From: Fundicoccus_A sp052115865
GTDB lineage: Bacteria > Bacillota > Bacilli > Lactobacillales > Aerococcaceae
Assembly (NCBI RefSeq): GCF_052115865.1
Contig: NZ_JBQKME010000024.1
Span: forward strand, 1-10,480
Direction of reading: 5' to 3'
Length of the DNA: 10,480 nucleotides
Both the position numbers and the translations under genes were made by a program. Positions 4,967 to 10,480 of this stretch are shown here, piece by piece; position 1 is the stretch's first letter; each line of letters starts with the position of its first letter. Under the pieces are notes generated by a model. It had not been told where the DNA came from, searched no databases, and saw only the letters and a program-made list of their open reading frames with translations.

Positions 4967-6532
4967 ATGAAAAATAAATCTTATAAAAAATTGATTAGTG
5001 CATCTGCATTAACTTTAGCTGCTTCTGTCTTAATAGGCGTAGCACCCGTTAATGTGGGAGCACAAAGTGGTACCCATACGGTTCAAGCAGGGGAGTATTT
5101 ACTTTCAATTGCGAGACAATATGGTGTAACCGTAGAAGAATTACGTGTTTGGAACGGCTTAACCAATGATATGCTAGATGTTGGTGATGTCTTAGTATTA
5201 TATGGATCGACAAGTGGAGATAATAACGATGGTAATAGTGATGCATCTGGCGTACACACCGTGCAAGCTGGCCAAACTTTATATGGGATTGCTGGTCGTT
5301 ATGGCGTGACGGTTGCTGAATTAATGGCTTGGAATGGCTTGTCGTCAACGATGATTGATGTTGGTGATCAATTGCTTCTTTATGGTGGACAAGTTTCGGA
5401 TGATGAACCAACAACTCCGCCAACGGACTCAACAGCTGTACATACTGTGCAAGCAGGTCAAACCTTATATGGGATTGCCGGTCATTACGGCGTGACTGTT
5501 AGCCAGTTAATGTCATGGAATGGCTTATCATCAACTTTAATTGATGTCGGTGACCAACTCGTTCTCTACGGAGGCAATGATTCTGGTGAAAGTCCTGAAG
5601 AAGCACCGTCTGGAGTGCATGTTGTTCAATCGGGTGAGTATTTATATCTTATCGCAAGAACTTATGGGGTAACGGTTGAACAATTAAGAGCTTGGAATAA
5701 TTTATCAAGCGATATGATTTATCCAGGTGATCAATTAGTATTATCTGGTTCAGCGGTTGAAACACCAACTCCTGAAGCTCCAACACCTAATAATGTCCAT
5801 ACCGTTGTTGCTGGAGACACTTTATATAGTATTGCTCGTCGTTATGGCGTAACGGTTGACCAATTGATGTCTTGGAATGGACTTGCATCTTCATTCTTGA
5901 ATATTGGAGATCAAATTATTTATTATGGTGATAATGCGCCAGTTGTCGAGACACCTGAAGAGCCGGTTACACCACCAACAGAAAGTGACGAAAACAGTAG
6001 TGATGAAACATCTTCTGATTCAGAAAGTTCCCAAGAAGATGATGAGACGCCAACGGAAGACCAAGATGATGACGTAAAAGTTCACACGGTTAAAGAAGGC
6101 GAAAACTTATGGCGTATCGCCAATGAGTACGGCGTAACGGTCCATAATTTACGTGTTTGGAACGATTTAGAAAGTGATGTTCTAAGAGTCGGACAAAAAC
6201 TTAATATTCTAAATCCAATCTTAGAACCAAAAGTTCATATTGTTGAAGCAGGAGACAACTTATATCGACTTGCTGTAGATAATAATACAACGGAAGCCAA
6301 TATTATGTCTTGGAATGATTTAGTGTCTAGCGTTCTAGCTATTGGCCAACGTCTCTTTGTCTCAGACCCTGAACCAACCATGCATGAAGTGGAACCTGGT
6401 CAAACATTAGAAGATGTCGCAGAACAATTTGGTGTAACCGTTGAAAACCTACTGGAGTGGAATCAACTACCTGAAAATACTACCGTCGTTAATGGTACAT
6501 TACTTGTATCCGACCCAACTGGTATGAACTAA
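4967..6532 (+). CDS. Secreted protein of eight LysM domains, no catalytic domain
   Basis: Encodes 521 aa from the ATG at 4967, eight bases after TAGGAG (4953-4958). An in-frame GTG at 4958 overlaps that ribosome site and is not the start. Residues 1-32 form a signal peptide (KNKSYKK, hydrophobic core, VGA before the predicted cut). The rest is LysM domains near 36-79, 97-140, 158-201, 217-260, 277-320, 372-415, 422-465 and 471-514, most with the pattern HTVxAGxxL, YGVTV, WNGL and VGDxLxLYG. Ser/Thr/Asp/Pro linkers join them; the longest (about 323-370) is very acidic. There is no hydrolase domain, sortase motif or membrane anchor, and a strong terminator follows the stop, so it does not look truncated. 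It should bind peptidoglycan outside the cell, perhaps as a wall-coating or blocking protein. Function is inferred from architecture alone. Confidence 0.85.
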   Translation: MKNKSYKKLISASALTLAASVLIGVAPVNVGAQSGTHTVQAGEYLLSIARQYGVTVEELRVWNGLTNDMLDVGDVLVLYGSTSGDNNDGNSDASGVHTVQAGQTLYGIAGRYGVTVAELMAWNGLSSTMIDVGDQLLLYGGQVSDDEPTTPPTDSTAVHTVQAGQTLYGIAGHYGVTVSQLMSWNGLSSTLIDVGDQLVLYGGNDSGESPEEAPSGVHVVQSGEYLYLIARTYGVTVEQLRAWNNLSSDMIYPGDQLVLSGSAVETPTPEAPTPNNVHTVVAGDTLYSIARRYGVTVDQLMSWNGLASSFLNIGDQIIYYGDNAPVVETPEEPVTPPTESDENSSDETSSDSESSQEDDETPTEDQDDDVKVHTVKEGENLWRIANEYGVTVHNLRVWNDLESDVLRVGQKLNILNPILEPKVHIVEAGDNLYRLAVDNNTTEANIMSWNDLVSSVLAIGQRLFVSDPEPTMHEVEPGQTLEDVAEQFGVTVENLLEWNQLPENTTVVNGTLLVSDPTGMN

Positions 6533-6549
6533 TCCAAATAAATATCACA

Positions 6550-6575
6550 AGCATCGACTTCGGTCGGTGCTTTTT
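6550..6575 (+). terminator. Terminator of the eight-LysM gene
   Basis: AGCATCGAC (6550-6558) pairs with GTCGGTGCT (6563-6571), one G-U pair, around the very stable TTCG tetraloop closed by C-G. Further T residues follow. It lies 17 bases past the stop codon. Confidence 0.95.
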
Positions 6576-6586
6576 GCTATCTCTAT

Positions 6587-6606
6587 TGTAAATTTTATGT
6601 AAATTT
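6587..6606 (+). promoter_or_regulatory. Direct repeat TGTAAATTT, PhoP- or WalR-like box
   Basis: TGTAAATTT occurs at 6587-6595 and 6598-6606, an 11-base period. On the plus strand this reads TGTAAA-N5-TGTAAA, a perfect WalR-type box. On the minus strand it reads TTTACA-N5-TTTACA, a PhoP-type box. PhoP control would suit a phosphate-type importer. The site is far from the main promoter (about 100 bases), and the region is AT-rich, so chance remains possible. Confidence 0.35.
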
Positions 6607-6636
6607 CACATGAGCTATAGAAATTAAAAAACGTAA

Positions 6637-6675
6637 TGTTACAATGTTGGAAGCGTTTACAACATTTTCGTTGCA
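6637..6675 (+). promoter_or_regulatory. cre-like operator within an inverted repeat, with CGTTGCA element
   Basis: TGGAAGCGTTTACA (6648-6661) matches the cre consensus TGWNANCGNTNWCA at 13 of 14 positions. It is centred inside a wider inverted repeat, AATGTTG (6643-6649) and CAACATT (6660-6666). CGTTGCA follows at 6669-6675, as it does upstream of the baeRF-like gene. An extended -10-like TGTTACAAT (6637-6645) sits just before it, so binding here could block a first promoter. CcpA is the likely but unproven regulator. Confidence 0.5.
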
Positions 6676-6707
6676 CTGTGACTTGAGAAGTTTTAAAAAG
6701 TAAAGTC

Positions 6708-6735
6708 TTTAAAAGCAAATTGTTTCTGTTATAAT
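6708..6735 (+). promoter_or_regulatory. Main promoter of the phn operon
   Basis: TTTAAA (6708-6713) and TATAAT (6730-6735) are spaced by 16 bases. TGT directly before TATAAT makes an extended -10. Transcription would start near 6742, and GGAGG (6757-6761) leads to the phnD ATG. Confidence 0.65.
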
Positions 6736-6768
6736 GATTTTAGAAATAATATATTTGGAGGAAATCAA

Positions 6769-7797
6769 ATGAAAAAGTTTTTAGCTTTACTTAGTTTGAC
6801 AAGTCTATTAGTTTCAAATGCTGCAGTATCAACTGTATCAGCGCAAGAACCAACTGAAATCGATCAGTTAACGGTTGCTTTTGTTCCGTCACGTGACCCA
6901 GAAGAAATTATCACTGCTACAGAACCATTAAAACAATTGTTAATCGATGAATTAGCTGAGTTAGGATTTAATGTAGGAGAAGTTGAAATTACTGTTGGTA
7001 CAAACTATGAAGCAGTAGGAGAAGCAATGGCAGCTGGTACAGCTGATGTTGGTTTGATTCCTGGTGGAACTTATGTATTATTTGACGAAGATGTTGAAGT
7101 ATTATTAACATCTACACGTTCAGGTCTATCAAAAGACTCTGAAAACCCAGCTGACTGGAACGATGGTCAATCTACTGAAGCTGGTGACGAGCAAGTGACT
7201 TACTACAAAGGTTTAGTGATTGCAGGTCCTTCTGAAAAAGGTCAAGAATTAGCTGCTAAAGTTAACAATGGTGAAGAATTAACTTGGGAAGATTTAGATA
7301 GTGCTAACTGGTCAGTAATGTCATCTTCTTCTTCATCAGGTTATATCTATCCATCAATCTGGTTAAGCCAAAACTATGATGGTAATATGGTTTCTGATTT
7401 ATCAACAATCGTTCAAGCTGAATCTTATGCATCATCTATTGCTCGTTTAGCTGCTGAACAAGTGGATATCGTTGTTGGATTTGCTGACTTACGTCGTGAC
7501 TATGCTGAAGCATGGGAAACTGAAATGGGACGCGAAGCTTCAATTTGGGAAGAAACAAATGTTATCGGTGTAACTCCAAACGTTTATAACGATACAGTTT
7601 CTGTTTCACTTCACTCTGAAGTTATGACTGATGAGTTAAAAGAAGCAATCAAACAAGCATTCATTAACATTGCTGAAACCGACGAAGGAAAAGAAGTTAT
7701 TTCTATCTACAGTCACGAAGGATACCAAGAAGCTACATCAGAAGATTACGATAACGAACGTGAAGCACAAAAAATTCTACGTGAACAAGCTCAATAA
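6769..7797 (+). CDS. phnD: PhnD-type substrate-binding protein of ABC importer
   Basis: Encodes 342 aa, with GGAGG seven bases before the ATG. It captures phosphate, phosphite or phosphonate outside the membrane and hands it to the PhnE permeases. A signal peptide covers residues 1-25 (MKKFLALL, hydrophobic core, VSA before the predicted cut). Family features include Tyr80 in GTNYEAV, AAGTADVGLIPGGTY (88-102), the Ser run 185-190 followed by GYIYP, which fits the phosphate-gripping loop, and Asp240 in VVGFADLRRD. The whole protein contains no cysteine, so there is no lipobox and no lipid anchor, unlike most Gram-positive binding proteins. It is first in the operon with the strongest-looking ribosome site, and a terminator-like hairpin follows it. 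The gene ends in tandem stops TAA TAG. The substrate cannot be fixed from sequence. Confidence 0.9.
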   Translation: MKKFLALLSLTSLLVSNAAVSTVSAQEPTEIDQLTVAFVPSRDPEEIITATEPLKQLLIDELAELGFNVGEVEITVGTNYEAVGEAMAAGTADVGLIPGGTYVLFDEDVEVLLTSTRSGLSKDSENPADWNDGQSTEAGDEQVTYYKGLVIAGPSEKGQELAAKVNNGEELTWEDLDSANWSVMSSSSSSGYIYPSIWLSQNYDGNMVSDLSTIVQAESYASSIARLAAEQVDIVVGFADLRRDYAEAWETEMGREASIWEETNVIGVTPNVYNDTVSVSLHSEVMTDELKEAIKQAFINIAETDEGKEVISIYSHEGYQEATSEDYDNEREAQKILREQAQ

Positions 7798-7829
7798 TAG
7801 GTTTTAATTTTTAAATATTCGTTTATAAT

Positions 7830-7863
7830 AAAGGAGCGTCTATTAAGTTAGCTGCTCCTTTTT
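7830..7863 (+). terminator. Attenuating terminator between phnD and phnC
   Basis: AAAGGAGC (7830-7837) pairs with GCTCCTTT (7854-7861) around a 16-nt loop, followed by more T residues. It lies in the 111-base gap inside the operon. It probably lowers transcription into phnC and the permease genes, so that the binding protein is made in excess. A TATAAT (7824-7829) just before it lacks a clear -35. Confidence 0.65.
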
Positions 7864-7908
7864 ATGATGAAGTTATTTATTAAGAAGCGGCATGGAGGGA
7901 GAAAGTAA

Positions 7909-8670
7909 ATGATTGAGTTTAAGAATGTTTCTAAAGTTTATCCCAATGGGGTAACTGCTTTGAAAAATATCGATTTAACGATTAATCAAGGGGAGTTTGT
8001 GGGGATTATTGGTTTATCTGGAGCTGGAAAATCGACCTTAATTCGTACAATTAATAAAATGCATCCAATTACGGAAGGTTCTTTGAAAGTGAATGATATC
8101 GAAGTCAGTCAATTAAAAGGGAAAGAACTGCGTCGTTTTAGACGTAATATTGGTATGATTTTCCAATCCTTTAATTTGGTTAACCGTGCCAAGGTAGTTA
8201 CCAATGTTTTAAATGCTTTAGTACCGGATTTACCAGCATGGCGTAATTTGGTTGGCTACTTTACGAAAGAAGAAGAGATATTTGCATTAGAAAGTTTAGA
8301 CCGAGTTGGGATTTTGGATAAAGCTTACACACGTGTTGATCAATTGTCAGGTGGGCAGCAACAACGGGTGGCTTTGGCTAGAACTTTGGCACAAAACCCA
8401 AAAATTATTTTAGCCGATGAGCCGGTAGCTTCGTTAGACCCGGTGACAGCGAATGTGGTTATGGATGACTTTAAGCGAATTAACCGCGAACAAAATATCA
8501 GTGTTTTAATCAATATTCACCACGTTGAATTAGCTCTTGACTATTGCGACCGTATTGTGGGAATTCGAGATGGGGAAATTGTTTATGATGGACCATCTGA
8601 GGAAGTTGATCAAGAAATCTTAAATTACATTTATAAAGGGAAGACTGAAGAGATGGAAGGGGTGTCTTAA
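7909..8670 (+). CDS. phnC: PhnC-type ATP-binding protein of ABC importer
   Basis: Encodes 253 aa, with GGAGGGAG (7894-7901) seven bases before the ATG. It is the cytoplasmic ATPase that powers the PhnE permeases. All ABC motifs are intact: Walker A GLSGAGKS (35-42), Q-loop Gln86, signature LSGGQ (146-150), Walker B IILADEP (167-172) with catalytic Glu171, D-loop SLD (175-177) and switch His204. Length and the segment FNLVNRAKVVTNVL (88-101) are typical of the PhnC family. Its stop overlaps the phnE1 start by one base (TAATG), implying coupled translation. Nothing is missing or odd in the sequence. Confidence 0.93.
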   Translation: MIEFKNVSKVYPNGVTALKNIDLTINQGEFVGIIGLSGAGKSTLIRTINKMHPITEGSLKVNDIEVSQLKGKELRRFRRNIGMIFQSFNLVNRAKVVTNVLNALVPDLPAWRNLVGYFTKEEEIFALESLDRVGILDKAYTRVDQLSGGQQQRVALARTLAQNPKIILADEPVASLDPVTANVVMDDFKRINREQNISVLINIHHVELALDYCDRIVGIRDGEIVYDGPSEEVDQEILNYIYKGKTEEMEGVS

Positions 8671-9497
8671 TGAAGTCGAATTCTAGACGCTATCTTTTAC
8701 CCACTAAAAAAATGACTTTAGCAAATGGTAAAGTTATAGAAAAACCGCGTTCATGGACTTTGATTATTTTGATTTTAATTGTCATTGCCACTTATTATTC
8801 TGTTGAATTAACAGGTTTTAGCTTTTCTGTTTTAGTTCGTCGTGGGGAACAATTCTTCGTTATTTTAAAAGCAATGTTACCTCCAAATTGGGAATTTGTT
8901 GGTCAAGTTATTAAACCTTTGGTCGACACAATTAAAATGTCTGTATTAGGGACTCTAATCGGTGCTGTACTGGCGGTACCTTATGCGATGCTGGCTTCTA
9001 TGAATTTAGTAAGAAATGCCTTGGTTTCAGGTGTTTTGAAATTTATTTTGAGTTTAATTCGTACAATTCCAACATTGGTAACTGCACTTATTTTAACTTA
9101 CATCTTTGGTCTAGGCACGTTTGCTGGAACGATTGCCATTTCAATTTTCACTTTTTCATTCGTCGGTAAGCAATTGTATGAAATGATCGAAACAGCTGAT
9201 ATGTCACCTTATGAATCAATGGAAGCTATGGGAGCCAATCGAATTCAAAGTTTCTGGGCTGCTATTAAACCTCAGATCCTACCTTCTTATTTATCAATAA
9301 GCTTGTATACTTTTGAAGGTAATGTCCGTCACGCCGCTATTTTAGGGTATGTAGGGGCTGGTGGTATTGGGATAATCTTAAATGAAAATATTGCTTGGCG
9401 TGAGTATGCCAATGTCGGAATGATTTTGATCTGTCTATTTGTTACTGTAGCCGTGATTGAATCATTGAGCTCTTATTTTAGACAAAAATTAACTTAG
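8670..9497 (+). CDS. phnE: PhnE-type permease subunit 1 of ABC importer
   Basis: Encodes 275 aa, starting at the ATG that overlaps the phnC stop; AAGGGG within the end of phnC serves as ribosome site. It is an integral membrane permease. A hydrophilic N-terminal stretch (1-28) precedes a hydrophobic segment at 29-46, with further ones near 88-110, 120-145, 150-166, 223-238 and 248-266. The cytoplasmic EAA loop that contacts the ATPase is at about 185-205 (EAMGAN to ILP). The downstream permease has the same fold but low identity, so the channel is probably a heterodimer. The pair probably arose by an old duplication. Confidence 0.9.
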   Translation: MKSNSRRYLLPTKKMTLANGKVIEKPRSWTLIILILIVIATYYSVELTGFSFSVLVRRGEQFFVILKAMLPPNWEFVGQVIKPLVDTIKMSVLGTLIGAVLAVPYAMLASMNLVRNALVSGVLKFILSLIRTIPTLVTALILTYIFGLGTFAGTIAISIFTFSFVGKQLYEMIETADMSPYESMEAMGANRIQSFWAAIKPQILPSYLSISLYTFEGNVRHAAILGYVGAGGIGIILNENIAWREYANVGMILICLFVTVAVIESLSSYFRQKLT

Positions 9498-9509
9498 GAG
9501 GCTGTCAAA

Positions 9510-10319
9510 ATGGTTAATAAAATAAATGAAATATATGAAAACCAAAATCGCAGCCGCAAGCTACAATGGTTTTGGGCATTCTTGGTTCTTGTCTTAATTC
9601 TTTGGTCAGCTAGTACGGTTAATGAAATCAATATGACCCCACTTGGATTTGATGTTGCAACTAATATCTTCAAAGGGATCTTTACACCTGATCCGGAACT
9701 GTTACTTAATATGACTAAACAATCAGTACCGTATTTGTTACTTGAGACAATGGCAATTGCTTTTTTAGGTACATTAGTAGGGGCTGTTTTTTCTTTCCCA
9801 ATTGCCTTTTTGGCCTCGAGTAAGATTATGCCCGTTCCAGTTGTCGTTGTTGTTCGTCTATTAGTCATTGTAATTAGAACGATACCAAGTTTTGTTTATG
9901 GTTTAATGTTCATACGTGTAACTGGTCCAGGTGCTTTTGCTGGTTTGATGACTTTATCAGTTACATCAATTGGTATGTTAACAAAACTATTTAGTGAAAC
10001 CATTGATGATATTGACATGTCCATTTTAGAAGCTTTAGATGCTGCTGGCTTGAATGCTTATCAAAAAATTCGCTTTGGTATCATCCCTCAGCTAAGTGCA
10101 AGTCTGTTATCGACTTTAATATTCCGATTTGATATGAATTTGCGTGATGCGTCTACTTTGGGTATAGTTGGTGCTGGTGGTATTGGTGCGCCATTAATTT
10201 TCGCAATGGGATCTTATCGTTGGAACCAAGTTGGTGCCATTCTGATTGGTCTAATTGCTTTGATTTTAGTGGTTGAATACTTATCCGGTAAAATTAGAAA
10301 ACGCTTGGCGACTGGGTAG
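9510..10319 (+). CDS. phnE: PhnE-type permease subunit 2 of ABC importer
   Basis: Encodes 269 aa. Its ribosome site TAGGAGG (9495-9501) contains the phnE1 stop codon, so the two are closely coupled. Hydrophobic segments lie near 20-37, 75-102, 110-133, 140-158, 215-232 and 241-258. The EAA-type loop is at about 175-194 (ALDAAG to IIPQL). It shares LRDASTLGIVGAGGIG (211-226) with the matching NVRHAAILGYVGAGGIG region of subunit 1. It completes the importer and is the last gene before the operon terminator. No phosphonate-degrading gene follows within the window. Confidence 0.9.
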   Translation: MVNKINEIYENQNRSRKLQWFWAFLVLVLILWSASTVNEINMTPLGFDVATNIFKGIFTPDPELLLNMTKQSVPYLLLETMAIAFLGTLVGAVFSFPIAFLASSKIMPVPVVVVVRLLVIVIRTIPSFVYGLMFIRVTGPGAFAGLMTLSVTSIGMLTKLFSETIDDIDMSILEALDAAGLNAYQKIRFGIIPQLSASLLSTLIFRFDMNLRDASTLGIVGAGGIGAPLIFAMGSYRWNQVGAILIGLIALILVVEYLSGKIRKRLATG

Positions 10320-10343
10320 AATGAGTTGTGATGCAATAAAAAA

Positions 10344-10368
10344 GACGGCTTAATGGCCGTCTTTTTTT
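10344..10368 (+). terminator. Terminator of the phn operon
   Basis: GACGGC (10344-10349) pairs with GCCGTC (10356-10361) around a 6-nt loop, and the stem is extended by an A-run before and seven T residues after. It lies about 25 bases past the phnE2 stop. The right edge repeat begins immediately after the T-run. Confidence 0.93.
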
Positions 10369-10369
10369 G

Positions 10370-10393
10370 GGTTCTCCAATTTTTGATGTTGGT
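10370..10393 (+). repeat. Right copy of 24-bp edge repeat (insertion-sequence-like end)
   Basis: Begins GGTTCTCCAATTTTTG and matches the minus strand of 87-110 at 23 of 24 bases. The GG end faces the window interior, so the element would extend right, past the window end. The last bases of the repeat (from 10385) form the 5' arm of the hairpin described next. Assignment to an ISL3-like element is inference. Confidence 0.7.
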
Positions 10394-10419
10394 GAGTAAA
10401 TCTCACTGACATCTTTTTT
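10385..10419 (+). terminator. Hairpin inside the right repeat end, likely read-in terminator
   Basis: GATGTTGGTGAG (10385-10396) pairs with CTCACTGACATC (10402-10413), two G-U pairs, around TAAAT and is followed by six T residues. It would stop transcription entering the putative element from the phn operon. That mirrors the hairpin at the left edge. Confidence 0.8.
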
Positions 10420-10430
10420 ATTGTTTAAAA

Positions 10431-10458
10431 TGAAAAAGCCAGTGAATTCTACTATAAT
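10431..10458 (+). promoter_or_regulatory. Candidate promoter pointing out of the right edge
   Basis: TATAAT (10453-10458) lies within TACTATAATTAAGTT, with a weak TGAAAA (10431-10436) 16 bases upstream as the only -35 candidate. It would drive a gene beyond the window end, plausibly a transposase. No start codon with a ribosome site is reached before the window ends. Confidence 0.4.
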
Positions 10459-10480
10459 TAAGTTACCAGACAAAACTATA

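Noticed and set aside
5049..5432. Minus-strand open frame in the eight-LysM gene
   Set aside because: It is a His/Gln-rich shadow of repeated LysM codons.
5075..6520. Regularly spaced DNA repeats that might suggest a CRISPR-like array
   Set aside because: The repeats are in-frame coding units of LysM domains with codon-level divergence, not identical short repeats with unique spacers.
6533..6768. Lost catalytic domain downstream of the eight-LysM gene
   Set aside because: A strong terminator begins 17 bases after the stop, and no frame in this gap resembles a hydrolase remnant.
9494..9868. Minus-strand open frame over phnE2
   Set aside because: It lies antisense to a clear permease gene and has a low-complexity Thr-rich start.

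Overview
The window is AT-rich, and its genes have strong AGGAGG-type ribosome binding sites. It encodes multi-LysM cell-wall proteins with signal peptides, a PhnDCE-type ABC importer and a ComK-like protein. Together these point to a low-GC Gram-positive bacterium, most likely of the Lactobacillales (an Aerococcaceae-like genus would fit). The taxonomic placement is inferred from gene content and was not searched.

Layout. The left edge (1-110) and right edge (10370-10480) carry two copies of a 24-bp sequence in opposite orientation (23/24 identical). In each copy a hairpin and a TACTATAAT box follow on the side facing out of the window. They look like the promoter-side ends of two related insertion sequences (ISL3-like, by inference) bracketing the rest of the window. 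Each copy abuts the T-tract of a Rho-independent terminator. Inside, 166-921 (minus) is a tentative ComK-family protein. Divergent from it, 1169-2278 (plus) encodes a protein of the bacterial archaeo-eukaryotic release factor (baeRF) type. Two cell-wall genes follow, each with its own promoter and terminator. The first (2459-4735) is a secreted enzyme with five LysM domains and a phage-lysin-type Amidase_5 domain. The second (4967-6532) is a secreted protein of eight LysM domains and no catalytic domain. The right third (6769-10319) is a phnD-phnC-phnE1-phnE2 operon for a phosphate/phosphite/phosphonate-type importer, with an attenuating terminator between phnD and phnC.

How the genes may work together. 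The two LysM proteins probably act on or coat the same peptidoglycan. A WalR-like box lies just upstream of the amidase promoter, which fits control by the cell-wall two-component system. The phn operon is a complete importer (binding protein, ATPase, two permeases) with no C-P lyase or phosphonatase genes here, so inorganic phosphate or phosphite is as likely a substrate as a phosphonate. Its binding protein has a type I signal peptide and no lipobox cysteine, which is unusual for a Gram-positive ABC importer. The baeRF and phnD upstream regions share a composite motif (cre-like core followed by CGTTGCA), suggesting shared control, perhaps by CcpA.

Nothing here is clearly a new defence or biosynthetic system. 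The most notable items are the eight-LysM non-catalytic protein, the PhnD without a lipid anchor, the shared promoter module and the inverted mobile-element-like ends. No gap between genes exceeds 300 bases.
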